Assembly: GCF_900184255.1 (NCBI RefSeq)
Contig: NZ_LT854639.1
Span: forward strand, 513,556-574,482
Source of the DNA: Haloimpatiens massiliensis
GTDB lineage: Bacteria > Bacillota > Clostridia > Clostridiales > Clostridiaceae
Reading direction: 5' to 3'
DNA length: 60,927 bases
Shown: positions 9,558-18,277 of the stretch, piece after piece
Position numbering within the stretch: the stretch's first letter is position 1
Layout of the letters: each line of letters opens with the position of its first letter
The notes under the pieces: generated by a model
What the model was told of the DNA's origin: nothing
What the model saw: only the letters and a program-made list of their open reading frames with translations
Database searches by the model: none
Translations under genes and position numbers: made by a program

Positions 9558-9562
9558 CTTTA

Positions 9563-9591
9563 ATTATAGTGTCTAAATGTCATATATACAA
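9563..9591 (-). promoter_or_regulatory. Candidate distal SigA promoter of the glycan operon
   Basis: TTGTAT (9586-9591) and TATAAT (9563-9568) are 17 bases apart, about 90 bases before the dehydratase start. The rest of the 9476-9814 gap is AT-rich sequence and the terminator of the next gene. Confidence 0.6.
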
Positions 9592-9707
9592 ACTTTATTA
9601 TTAAATAGCTAAAAATTTTACAATTAATTCATGTTTATCTATGTACTTAAAATTATTAATTGTTATCTATAATTTAAATAGTTATAATTTAAATTATAAG
9701 AATACAT

Positions 9708-9761
9708 AAAAAGATACCTACTCCTTAAGCATCTAACTGGACACTTATGAAGTAGATATTT
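9708..9761 (-). terminator. Terminator of the yhbD-like gene
   Basis: On the minus strand an imperfect stem (ATATCTACTTCATAAG / CTTAAGGAGTAGGTAT) is followed by TTTTT. It lies about 55 bases after the stop of the yhbD-like gene. Confidence 0.75.
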
Positions 9762-9814
9762 AAAGATTAGTAGTCACTTCGCAACATTATATTACTATAT
9801 CCACTAGTTATTAT

Positions 9815-10438
9815 CTAATTTACCCTTATCTTCATCTCCTCAATACACTTCAATATATTAATTTTCAAAACCATTTTAGTTTCAGTATCTATATATATTT
9901 CAGTATCATGAGGAATCAATATGCTGGCCGCTGCTCCAAATTTTCTTAAAAGTATAATATCATAATCTTCCTCTTCGATATTATTATAATTATCTTTTAA
10001 TGTTTGCAAAACACCCTTACCTTCTTCTATGCTCACCTCGCCAGATTTAATAAACTTCTCTAATATATACATGTGTAAAATTTTTTCAAAAGAAAGAGTA
10101 AGTCCCAAAGGATATAATTGACTATATATATTCATGGTCATTTCTGTAACTAAATTTCTTCTCAAAACTTCATCTTTACTAAAAGAAATGTCTTGTAGAT
10201 TAGGCGTAAACATGTTAGCAATTTCATCTAGAGATAAATCGTCCTTCATGTTCTTTATTACATCAATTCTATCTAGTATTTTATCTTTAGGAAAAAATGT
10301 TTCCTGCCCTGTAAAAGATGATTTTTTAATAAACCATTCTTCTGGAATTAGTTTCTTTCGCTTCCATCTATATAATTGTCCATAGGATATACCCGTTAAA
10401 TCTAAAAGTTCCTTTTTAGAAATCAAATCCTCTTCCAT
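9815..10438 (-). CDS. yhbD: YhbD/DUF4004-family MerR-like regulator
   Basis: A 207-residue protein opening with a MerR-like helix-turn-helix (SKKELLDLTGISYGQLYRWKRK) and then a TGQETFFPKDKIL segment typical of the Bacillus YhbD (DUF4004) family. The C-terminal ~100 residues form a helical domain without obvious ligand-binding cysteines. In Bacillus subtilis yhbD lies next to yhbE and yhbF, which encode the bactofilins BacE and BacF; here a bactofilin-like gene lies ~3.4 kb upstream with an ABC exporter between. It may regulate one or both, which is inference from position. A strong GGAGG precedes the ATG. Confidence 0.85.
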   Translation of the reverse strand: MEEDLISKKELLDLTGISYGQLYRWKRKKLIPEEWFIKKSSFTGQETFFPKDKILDRIDVIKNMKDDLSLDEIANMFTPNLQDISFSKDEVLRRNLVTEMTMNIYSQLYPLGLTLSFEKILHMYILEKFIKSGEVSIEEGKGVLQTLKDNYNNIEEEDYDIILLRKFGAAASILIPHDTEIYIDTETKMVLKINILKCIEEMKIRVN

Positions 10439-10449
10439 ATTATAATTAC

Positions 10450-10766
10450 CTCCTTCCTCCTACAGTACACACATATTACAATACCTAATCATTAGCCACC
10501 AGGCTCCAGTTACTAAGCTCTAATCATCAGGCTTTAGTCTTCAATCACTGAGACCTATTCACAATTCTCTAGTCTCCAATAACTATCCACTACTCCCTCA
10601 GGTTCACCACTAACTACTCTTTACTCAATTCAAAACAATTAGATACAACATTCTATCTTACATAAATTTTCATCTTAAGTACTCCATTATCACTTGCTCT
10701 CTAACCTAGTTCTCTAGAACTCTAATCCCCTAGCCCTCTAGCACTCTGGCCAACTAGCCCACTAAT
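10450..10766. repeat. Decayed CTAGCCCA-type minisatellite
   Basis: The 328-base gap has no gene. It is a pyrimidine-rich string of imperfect 8-9 base words ending in CTAGCCCTCTAGCACTCT and CTAGCCCACTAA, which match the complement of the clean TAGTGGGC array at the right edge of the window. Similarity fades towards 10450. Confidence 0.6.
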
Positions 10767-11600
10767 TTAGTGTGTTCCTAAAATTCCCTTATCTCTACAT
10801 TTTCTATCTATTCTTAAGAATATCCAATTTCCTACAATACAACACACTAACATAGACACAATAAGTATTATAAATTCTATTTTTAAAGAAAACAATGGTT
10901 TTTGATTTATTAGTATAACTCTGTTACTGTCATACATATAAGTAAGTGGTATAGCTAGTGATATAGCCATAAATGCCTTTGGAAGTACTTTTATAGGAAA
11001 AAAGCTTCCTGACATAGCATTGATTATACTACTGCTTAAATCTATTATTGGATTTGCATTTTTAGCTATTAAAACTAATCCCGCTATGGCAACGCCTATG
11101 CCCATAAGACCAATGACTCCTGGTATTATAAATGCTATAGCTTTTAAAACATCTCCTGTTACTCTAAATCCAAAAGCAAAATGACATATAACTCCTGTAA
11201 TAATAATCTCTATAGTTGTTATAAGTAATTTAGACAAGCTTTTGCTTATTAAAAGGCTTATTCTACTGGCAGGAGCTGACCAATTTGACTCCAAAACCCC
11301 CTGTTGCATCTCTTCTTTAAGAGAAAATCCAATGGACCAAAATACCGTTTGCACATAACTCATTACCATATAACCTACCACTAAAAATCCCATAAAATCC
11401 GAATTACCAGTGTACTTAGTAAATCCACGCATCTCTCCATTTATGGAAAAACTTTTCCCCATGAAATAAAATGGTGTAAGCCATATTAATGGGTCAAAAA
11501 AACTAAATATAACATTAATAGGATATCTAAAATATATTTTCATGCTTATTATAAATCTTGCTCTGTAAACATATAGTTTTCTCAATAATTTTTTCTTCAA
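10767..11600 (-). CDS. ABC-2 type transporter permease (second subunit)
   Basis: A 277-residue membrane protein with six hydrophobic helices and the ABC-2 permease pattern (long N-terminal cytoplasmic helix, then GxxxEEMQQGVLESNW before helix 3). The same LESNW motif occurs in the neighbouring permease, so the two probably form a heterodimer driven by the ATPase of 12450-13454. The start is a TTG preceded by GGGGGTG. It follows the other permease gene by 12 bases. The substrate (drug, lipid or glycan) cannot be told from sequence. Confidence 0.87.
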   Translation of the reverse strand: MKKKLLRKLYVYRARFIISMKIYFRYPINVIFSFFDPLIWLTPFYFMGKSFSINGEMRGFTKYTGNSDFMGFLVVGYMVMSYVQTVFWSIGFSLKEEMQQGVLESNWSAPASRISLLISKSLSKLLITTIEIIITGVICHFAFGFRVTGDVLKAIAFIIPGVIGLMGIGVAIAGLVLIAKNANPIIDLSSSIINAMSGSFFPIKVLPKAFMAISLAIPLTYMYDSNRVILINQKPLFSLKIEFIILIVSMLVCCIVGNWIFLRIDRKCRDKGILGTH

Positions 11601-11612
11601 CTAATTCACCCC

Positions 11613-12437
11613 CTAGAATCTTCCTAAAGCCCCTTGATTCTTTACTCTCTTTTCTGTATATAAAAAAGCAAGTCTTCCTAATATAAAAATAATTATTCCC
11701 AAAATTAAGCACATTATCATATTAAAAGAAGCTGCCCTCAAAGTCTCTCCATTTACCATTAGTTGCCTTGCTGCTATTATTCCATAAGTAAATGGGATGC
11801 ATTTAGATATACTCTGCATCCATAAAGGAGTTATTGCTATTGGAAAAGTTATTCCGCAAAGCATCATTATAATCCCTCTTACAAACTGTACTGCAGTATT
11901 AGTTTCCTTTGCCCATAGAACTAAACTAGCAAATAAACAGCCTAGCCCATATATACCTGGAATCATTATTAAAAATATTAAAAGCCAATGTAAAATATTT
12001 CCTGTAAATTGAACTCTGTATATAAATCTATACTCTAAAACAGAAATTACATTTACTGTAAGAGCCTCAGTCATAGATACGAGACCTGCTCCTACTAAAT
12101 AATCAAATTTATTTATAGGACAAAGCCAGTTAGACTCTAAGGTACCTCTCATCTGTTCCTCTCTTAAAAAAGTTCCAAACCCCCACATAGTTGAATTTAC
12201 CCACATCCACAGCATAGTTCCAACCACAATATATCCAACATAATTCGGTGTTCCAGTCACAGCACTAAAAGCTTTTAGTCCTGATCTATCTGGTCCTGAA
12301 AACCCAATAGCACTTAAAATGTACATAGATGGAAAAATTAATGGCCATATTATTATTTGTATAATCCAAGTAGGATATCGCATTATTAAAGTAAATTCTT
12401 TTCTAAAAACCGTACCTATAGTTCTAAACCTATTCAT
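11613..12437 (-). CDS. ABC-2 type transporter permease (first subunit)
   Basis: A 274-residue protein with six predicted membrane helices and an EEQMRGTLESNW coupling segment near residue 100. It is homologous in layout to the downstream permease and is the partner subunit. The gene begins 12 bases after the ATPase gene with a GGGGGTGG ribosome site. Such pairs of unequal ABC-2 permeases with one ATPase usually export small molecules or lipids. Confidence 0.87.
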   Translation of the reverse strand: MNRFRTIGTVFRKEFTLIMRYPTWIIQIIIWPLIFPSMYILSAIGFSGPDRSGLKAFSAVTGTPNYVGYIVVGTMLWMWVNSTMWGFGTFLREEQMRGTLESNWLCPINKFDYLVGAGLVSMTEALTVNVISVLEYRFIYRVQFTGNILHWLLIFLIMIPGIYGLGCLFASLVLWAKETNTAVQFVRGIIMMLCGITFPIAITPLWMQSISKCIPFTYGIIAARQLMVNGETLRAASFNMIMCLILGIIIFILGRLAFLYTEKRVKNQGALGRF

Positions 12438-12449
12438 TTAATCCACCCC

Positions 12450-13454
12450 CTAATCCCTCAAGCTCTTTCCTGTTAAATGTATAAATACATCCTCCAGGGA
12501 AGGTTCCTTCACATTCATGCTGAGTATTTTTTTATTATTGTTTGAAACACAATCTATTATCTTTTGAATAACCACATCCCCATCCATATGATGAATATTT
12601 AAAATATACCTTCTTCCAGCCTCATCATATTTGCTCACTACATTTTTTATATCTTTTATTTCTTTTATTTCATCTAAAAGTTTTTTATCAGAACCATCCA
12701 CCTCTACATTTAAAGTCTTTACTTCATTTAACTTTCTTTTTAGATTTTCGGGGGTATCTAATGCTATTATTTTTCCTCCATCTATTATTGCTATTCTATC
12801 ACTTAAAAAATCTGCTTCTTCCATGTAATGTGTGGTCAAAAGCACAGTTCTTCCTTCATTTTTTATCTCTAGAATTATTTCTCTTAAATTAATAGCTGCT
12901 TGAGGATCTAGCCCTAAGGTCGGTTCATCTAGTAAAACCACTGGTGCATTAGGTATCAAGGCTTTGCCTAATGCTACCTTTTGCTTCATACCTGTAGAAT
13001 ATTTCTCTACTAATTCATCTGCCTTATCTTTGAGCCCCAATCTCTCTAACACCTTTTGAGTTCTGTCCTTAGCTTCCTTTTTATTACACCCATATAAAGC
13101 TGCAAAATATTCCAAATTCTCCCTAGCACTTAGCTTCCAATATATACTTCTATCTCCTGCTAGTACCGTTCCTATATTACTTAAAGCTTCCATAGGATTT
13201 TTATCTACATCTTTTCCCATAACTGTAACACTACCATCTGTAGGCCTTAAAAGGCCTGTTATCATTTTTATAGTTGTGGTTTTTCCTGCTCCATTAGGTC
13301 CTAAAAGCCCAAAAACCTCCCCCTTATTTATATGAAAACTTACATCATCCACTGCTTTAAATTCTTTTTTATCAGTTTTTTTAAATAATTTCTTTTTTTC
13401 ACTGATAAAATACTTTTTTAAATTTTTAACCTCTACTGCTAATTCTTTATTCAT
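12450..13454 (-). CDS. ABC transporter ATP-binding protein
   Basis: This 334-residue ATPase shows Walker A (GLLGPNGAGKTTTIKM, near residue 50), a signature-like KYSTGMKQKVALGKAL, Walker B (VVLLDEPTLGLDP) and the H-loop (TTHYME). It belongs to the DrrA/CcmA-like group, with a C-terminal ~90-residue extension typical of ABC-2 exporters. An N-terminal lysine-rich insertion (EKKKLFKKTDKKEFKA) between strands is usual for this group. It is first in the three-gene operon; GGGGGG precedes the ATG. It powers export by the two permeases downstream. Confidence 0.93.
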   Translation of the reverse strand: MNKELAVEVKNLKKYFISEKKKLFKKTDKKEFKAVDDVSFHINKGEVFGLLGPNGAGKTTTIKMITGLLRPTDGSVTVMGKDVDKNPMEALSNIGTVLAGDRSIYWKLSARENLEYFAALYGCNKKEAKDRTQKVLERLGLKDKADELVEKYSTGMKQKVALGKALIPNAPVVLLDEPTLGLDPQAAINLREIILEIKNEGRTVLLTTHYMEEADFLSDRIAIIDGGKIIALDTPENLKRKLNEVKTLNVEVDGSDKKLLDEIKEIKDIKNVVSKYDEAGRRYILNIHHMDGDVVIQKIIDCVSNNNKKILSMNVKEPSLEDVFIHLTGKSLRD

Positions 13455-13483
13455 TTTAAAAGCCCCCCTTTTTTTAACTTTAC

Positions 13484-13512
13484 ATTTTTATTTTATAACT
13501 GCAAAAGTTGAA
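13484..13512 (+). repeat. Dispersed CTGCAAAAGTTGAA motif, copy 1
   Basis: The sequence TTTTATTTTATAACTGCAAA followed by AGTTGAA recurs nearly identically at 46155-46180, and in reverse complement at 21665-21690. Function unknown. Confidence 0.55.
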
Positions 13513-13861
13513 TATTTAAATTATATGTTATGATTATCCCACAAAAAGCATTACATTACCTGAATTATGAAATTTCTCTGGAATGACTTGCATAAGAAGC
13601 AAAGGAACTATTTAAATTTAATTTTAGAAATTCTTCTTTTAGACAGATAAAATTATCGTAAGCCTGGCAAGGACGCCAGGCTAGCGAACCTGAGGCAGGA
13701 CGCTGAATGTGAGCGTTAGATAATTTTATATGGCTAAAAGATTAGAATTTCTTAAATTAAATTTATTGTTCCTAGCTCTTATGCAAGTCATGGAGGAGAA
13801 ATTGCATAATTCTATCACATTATACCTTTTTGTGGTTTAATTATGTTATTTGATATTTAAA
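13513..13861. mobile_element. ~350-bp imperfect inverted-repeat element (MITE-like)
   Basis: The two halves are imperfect reverse complements: both arms contain ATTA.CCACAAAAAG, GAATTATG.AATTTCTC, TGACTTGCATAAG and AAATTTAATTT. The centre holds GC-richer hairpins such as AGCCTGGC...GCCAGGCT (13661-13682). A 14-base direct repeat TATTTAAATTATAT flanks it, possibly a target duplication, and the right copy reaches the stop codon of the bactofilin-like gene. No coding capacity is seen. It could be a non-autonomous transposable element or act as a strong bidirectional terminator. Confidence 0.7.
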
Positions 13862-14590
13862 TTATATTTGCTTTGTTACACCCACTTTTGATTCATTTGA
13901 CATATTGAAGCTCCCACTGTATTCAACATTTTCTATATTGCATCCTGGTCCTAGTACTATATTTTTACCTCTTACAGTTTCAGCATGAGTGTATTCCAAG
14001 TATATTTCATCACCCTCTATTAGCTCACATTGTAATTTAGCTATAGAGTTACTAAAGGACATTTTGAAAAACTTTCCAAATCCTATTTCATCATTTTTTC
14101 TTACATCTATCTTCTCTCCACCTATTTCTCCCACTTCATTTTTTCCCTTTAATTTTATATTTATTTCTCCCGCATTAAGCATGCCATCTATTTCAAAAAC
14201 CCCATTAGAATTAAATATTTCAGCCTCGCAATTACCACCTATTTCTACCGCTCCTGAAACTTTTATTTCTTCTGAATACACATTGCCATCTACATCTATG
14301 GCACCAGCTATCTTTAACTCTTTACAATTTATATCTCCCTTTATATCTGCAGCACCACTGACACTTATATAATCACCTTTAACATTTCCATCTATATCTG
14401 CAGCACCAGCAACCTTTATATTTTCCCCATCTACATTTCCATTTATATCTCCTGACCCCATTACCTTTAGTTCTTTACACTTCAAATCACCATTTATGTC
14501 TCCAGAACCAAGTATCTTAACTTGATTATATTCTCCACCTGAACTCTCTCCTGAACCAAGTATTTTTACATCTCCTAATTTATTTTCCAC
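13862..14590 (-). CDS. Bactofilin-like polymer-forming protein
   Basis: The first ~130 of 242 residues are a regular beta-helix-like repeat of about 12 residues with the pattern [VI]xGxxDIxGN..., as in bactofilins and Bacillus YhbE/YhbF (BacE/BacF). Words such as GSGDINGD, AGAADIDGN and SGAADIKGD recur. The C-terminal ~100 residues are less regular and contain a beta-rich domain. Bactofilins polymerise without nucleotide into filaments that scaffold cell-envelope processes. A GGAGG box precedes the ATG, and a 15-base palindrome lies ~70 bases upstream. The yhbD-like gene nearby supports the assignment. Confidence 0.8.
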   Translation of the reverse strand: MENKLGDVKILGSGESSGGEYNQVKILGSGDINGDLKCKELKVMGSGDINGNVDGENIKVAGAADIDGNVKGDYISVSGAADIKGDINCKELKIAGAIDVDGNVYSEEIKVSGAVEIGGNCEAEIFNSNGVFEIDGMLNAGEINIKLKGKNEVGEIGGEKIDVRKNDEIGFGKFFKMSFSNSIAKLQCELIEGDEIYLEYTHAETVRGKNIVLGPGCNIENVEYSGSFNMSNESKVGVTKQI

Positions 14591-14660
14591 GCTAAAACCT
14601 CCTATATAATCTCTTAAAATTTGTTAGTTTATATTGTTTAATAATATTTTATTCGTCCAA

Positions 14661-14675
14661 CGTAACATTGTTACG
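14661..14675. promoter_or_regulatory. 15-bp palindrome upstream of the bactofilin gene, candidate operator
   Basis: CGTAACATTGTTACG has perfect 7-base arms around one base. A looser relative (GTAACATAACATTGTTTC) appears about 235 bases further upstream of the gene. The rest of the 14591-15086 gap is AT-rich and ends in the terminator of the TPR gene. Confidence 0.5.
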
Positions 14676-14970
14676 CTACAGGAATAAAAAAATATCACTT
14701 TAACCAAAATAGAATAAATAATTTCCTTATATTCAATCTCTAATCTCTATTTTCTAAACGCCTTTGCTTGAATAGCATTTCCAATGTCATATACTATTGG
14801 CTTTTAATCAAAACTAAAGTCTCTTACCATTTGCTATCTTTTCTCTATACTTTATTGTTTATTTTTCAAATTATTCCTTATGACAATTTCATTGTAACAT
14901 AACATTGTTTCATTGTAAATACATTTACAATTATTTTTTTAAATCTATATATAATTAAAAAAATAATATG

Positions 14971-15042
14971 ATTAATCCCCAGTGATTAATTTCTCATCTC
15001 CATACTTATTTGGAAATTTGAGATTATTCTCTGGGGATTAAT
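14971..15042 (-). terminator. Long hairpin behind the TPR gene
   Basis: ATTAATCCCCAG (14971-14982) and CTGGGGATTAAT (15031-15042) form a perfect 12-base stem over a ~48-base loop. On the minus strand a T-rich run (ATTATTTTTTTAATT) follows, so it can terminate the TPR transcript. Confidence 0.7.
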
Positions 15043-15086
15043 AATTTGTATTTTAAAATCAAAATTTGGTGATTAAAGACTTGGGG

Positions 15087-16166
15087 TTAGGTATTATAAA
15101 TTATGCTTTTTTCTATTTCTTTAACTATTTCATCTTCTGGATCTATTTCCTTAGCAAGCTTCAAATGGACTTTTGCCTGTTCCAAATCATTAATATTTAA
15201 ATAGCACATAATTAAATTTGTACATATTTCTACAGAACCCGTAAAACTAAAAGCATCTCTAAAATATGCTATAGCCTTCTCATATTGCCCTATAGAAGCA
15301 TAATTAAGACCCATTTCATTTATTATTTCTACAGCCTTATTATCTATTGCTAATGCATCATTTAAATAATATATAGCCTTGTCATGATTTTTCATATTTC
15401 TATAAGCTACTGCAACATAATAATATATTTCAGCTTTATCTCCTAGAGGCTGCATAAGTGGAATTAACAATTTTAATGCTTCCTCAGGTTCTTCACTTAC
15501 TAAATCTTTACCTTTGTCATATTGATTTATTATGCTTAAAGATTCTTTAAATGTACTAATTTCCTTGCTCTCATCTCCACCTTTAGCTAAATATGTGTTT
15601 ATACAGTAATATGCCTTTTGGAAATCTTCCTGTTCTTTTAATATAAGAGCTTCGTATAAATATGGTTCTGGAAAATCTTCATACAGTTCTTTACACTGTA
15701 CTATTAAATTTAATTCCTCTTCCACATAAAGTTTACTGCTTTCCCTTAGCTTATCACAAAGTAATAAGAGTTTTGAAAAGTTGCCCTTGCTTTTTTCTAT
15801 AATGCAAAGTCCCTTTAACATTATATATCCTTCTTCATAATTATTCTTTTTAATTTCTTTTGCAATTTTAGATTTTATATATTTTTCTCCATCTTTAGTG
15901 TTCAAAAGCATCTTTTCATAGTATTTATTAAATTTAAAATTACAATCTGCTCCTAAAACATAAAACATTCCTTCTATAAAGAAACTCATGGGCATAACAT
16001 CTAAAGCCTTAGTTTCTTTTATCTCTTTAGCTAAGTTTTCTGTTCCCACAGGCATGTATATGTCCTCTTTTAAATCCACATTAAAAAGTTCCTTAAGCCT
16101 TTCTCTTTTTATATTTAAAAATAGTAATTTAGATAATTTCTCTGCATAATGAGCTTTTAAATCCAC
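15087..16166 (-). CDS. TPR-repeat protein
   Basis: A 359-residue soluble protein. The C-terminal half contains at least three tetratricopeptide repeats, recognisable at AEIYYYVAVAYRNMKNHDKA (near 245), AVEIINEMGLNYASIGQYEKA and VEICTNLIMCYLNINDLEQA. The N-terminal ~120 residues are helical and unassigned. TPR proteins are protein-protein adaptors; no partner is evident. It is a single gene with a GGAGGTG box before its start and a long hairpin downstream. Confidence 0.82.
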   Translation of the reverse strand: MDLKAHYAEKLSKLLFLNIKRERLKELFNVDLKEDIYMPVGTENLAKEIKETKALDVMPMSFFIEGMFYVLGADCNFKFNKYYEKMLLNTKDGEKYIKSKIAKEIKKNNYEEGYIMLKGLCIIEKSKGNFSKLLLLCDKLRESSKLYVEEELNLIVQCKELYEDFPEPYLYEALILKEQEDFQKAYYCINTYLAKGGDESKEISTFKESLSIINQYDKGKDLVSEEPEEALKLLIPLMQPLGDKAEIYYYVAVAYRNMKNHDKAIYYLNDALAIDNKAVEIINEMGLNYASIGQYEKAIAYFRDAFSFTGSVEICTNLIMCYLNINDLEQAKVHLKLAKEIDPEDEIVKEIEKSIIYNT

Positions 16167-16278
16167 TAAAATTCACCTCCAAGATTTTTTACACATCTAA
16201 TATTAATTTAAAGTGCTTGTATTGTAAAGTATTCATTTTTATTATACCGTAATTGTAAATAACTACAATTATAAAAGA

Positions 16279-16302
16279 TAAAGGGTGAAAACTCACCCTT
16301 TA
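16279..16302 (-). terminator. Terminator-like hairpin after the phosphohexose mutase gene
   Basis: TAAAGGGTGA and TCACCCTTTA form a 10-base stem with a four-base loop (AAAC), followed on the minus strand by a T-rich stretch. It lies ~150 bases after the mutase stop. Confidence 0.7.
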
Positions 16303-16455
16303 CATAAATCTATTAATTTTAGCTTATTAATTTTATAAATCAATTTACCACATAAGTTTTAAACTCTATATTATTGTTTTAATTTAAAATGTAGAATTTA
16401 AATTAAATATTAAAACTCACAATTTATTCAATTTATTAAAATAAATAATATTATT

Positions 16456-18174
16456 TTAGTCTATCAAACTCATTACCTGCTCTTTAAATTTAATCATTTT
16501 ACCTTTACAGTTTTCACTGCTATCTCCTACTACTGATAAATATATTTTTATTTTTGGCTCTGTACCTGAAGGTCTGACTACAAAACAAGAATTATCCTCT
16601 AGTATAAATTTTAATACATTAGACTTAGGAAGATCTATTTCTTCTTCATTTATTTTTACTAAATCTTTTTGTATTCCTAATTTGTAGTCAAACTTCTTGA
16701 TTATTTTAATCTCATTCAAATGAGCTTTCATGGAGTGTCTCAAATGCTCCATAAGCTTCTCTATCTTTTCCTGACCTTCTTTTCCTTTAAGTGTGATAGA
16801 GACCAATTCTTCTTTATAGAATCCATATTTATTGTATAATTTCTGAAGTGCATCATACAATGTCAAGCCTTTGGATTTATAGTAAAGGGCCATTTCACAT
16901 ATAAGCATAGATGTTATAACTGCATCTTTATCCCTTACAAAATCTCCAGTTAGGTATCCATAGCTTTCCTCAAATCCAAAAATATACTTTTTATCCCCTT
17001 TTTCTTCAAACTCCTTCATTTTTTCCCCTATATACTTAAAACCTGTGAGTACATCTATAATTTCTACATTGTACTCTCTAGCTATTTTCCTAGCTATTTC
17101 TGTAGTTACTATGGTCTTAATCACCACACCATTTCTAGGTAATTTTTGTTCTTCTTTTAAGGAGGATAATATATATTCCATTAATAATGCACCAGTTTGA
17201 TTTCCTGTTAGTACCTTATACTGTCCTTCTTTATTTTTAACTACTACGCCAATTCTGTCACAATCTGGATCAGTTCCAAAAATAAGATCTGGCTCTATAT
17301 CCTCTGCCATTTTAAGAGCTATGTCAAAAACTCTTGGGTCTTCTGGGTTAGGATAATCCACTGTAGGGAAATTACCATCTGGCTTTTCTTGCTCTTTAAC
17401 AGTGTAGACCTTTTCATAACCCAATTCCTTTAAAACTCTTCTTACTGGTTTATTGCCCGAACCATGAATAGGTGTATATATTATCTTTAATTCATCAGCT
17501 TTTTCTTTAATTAAACTTTTTCTTATGGATAAATCCTTTACTCTTTCCATATATACATTGTCTACTTCTTCCCCTATTATAGAAAGAATTCCTTCTTCTT
17601 TAGCCTTTTCTATTTCCATAAATTTAATTTCATTAAAATCTTCAATTCCATTTATTTCTGATATTATTGCATCTGCTGTACTATCTGTTATTTGTCCGCC
17701 ATCTTCTCCATAAACCTTATATCCGTTATATTCTTTAGGATTATGTGAAGCAGTTATTACTATACCTGCACTACTTTTTAAATGTCTTACGGTAAAAGAT
17801 AACATGGGGGTAGGTCTTAGACTTTCAAATAAATTCACCTTTATTCCCTTAGCGCATAATACCATAGCAGCAGCTTCTGCAAACTCTTTTGATTTATTTC
17901 TAGAATCATAGGCTATACTAACTGAAGCCTCAGCTCCATTTTTATTTATTAAATATCTTCCTAAGCCTTCTGTGGCTTTTCCTACAGTATAGATATTCAT
18001 TCTATTACTACCAGCACCTATTATTCCTCTAAGACCTCCTGTACCAAATTGAAGATCTTTATAGAATCTATCTTCTTTTTCTTTTTCATTTTTTATATTT
18101 ATTAGTTCTTTTTTAGTTTCTTTATCTATAAAATTGGAGTTTATCCATAACTGATATTTTTCATTGTATGTCAT
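16456..18174 (-). CDS. pgcA: Phosphoglucomutase/phosphomannomutase
   Basis: The 572-residue length is usual for the alpha-phosphohexomutase group of Firmicutes. The catalytic serine loop is GIVITASHNPKEYNGYKVYG (near residue 140), the metal-binding loop is DPDCDRIGVV (near 305), the sugar-binding loop is GFEESYGY and the phosphate-binding loop is VRPSGTEPKIKIY near the C-terminus. It interconverts glucose-1-P and glucose-6-P and so feeds glycan and UDP-glucose synthesis. It stands alone between the TPR gene and the L25 gene. The symbol follows the B. subtilis orthologue group; confidence in function is high. Confidence 0.92.
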   Translation of the reverse strand: MTYNEKYQLWINSNFIDKETKKELINIKNEKEKEDRFYKDLQFGTGGLRGIIGAGSNRMNIYTVGKATEGLGRYLINKNGAEASVSIAYDSRNKSKEFAEAAAMVLCAKGIKVNLFESLRPTPMLSFTVRHLKSSAGIVITASHNPKEYNGYKVYGEDGGQITDSTADAIISEINGIEDFNEIKFMEIEKAKEEGILSIIGEEVDNVYMERVKDLSIRKSLIKEKADELKIIYTPIHGSGNKPVRRVLKELGYEKVYTVKEQEKPDGNFPTVDYPNPEDPRVFDIALKMAEDIEPDLIFGTDPDCDRIGVVVKNKEGQYKVLTGNQTGALLMEYILSSLKEEQKLPRNGVVIKTIVTTEIARKIAREYNVEIIDVLTGFKYIGEKMKEFEEKGDKKYIFGFEESYGYLTGDFVRDKDAVITSMLICEMALYYKSKGLTLYDALQKLYNKYGFYKEELVSITLKGKEGQEKIEKLMEHLRHSMKAHLNEIKIIKKFDYKLGIQKDLVKINEEEIDLPKSNVLKFILEDNSCFVVRPSGTEPKIKIYLSVVGDSSENCKGKMIKFKEQVMSLID

Positions 18175-18239
18175 TTTTATCCCCCTTGTAATATTATTGT
18201 TTTTAACTATAAAATAATCTTACTAGTATATAATATTAC

Positions 18240-18277
18240 AAAAAAGAGGAATAATCAATTTGATTATTCCTCTTTTA
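18240..18277 (-). terminator. Terminator overlapping the end of the L25 gene
   Basis: The hairpin AAAGAGGAATAATCAA / TTGATTATTCCTCTTT, followed by T residues on the minus strand, includes the last four codons and the stop of the L25 gene. Confidence 0.9.
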
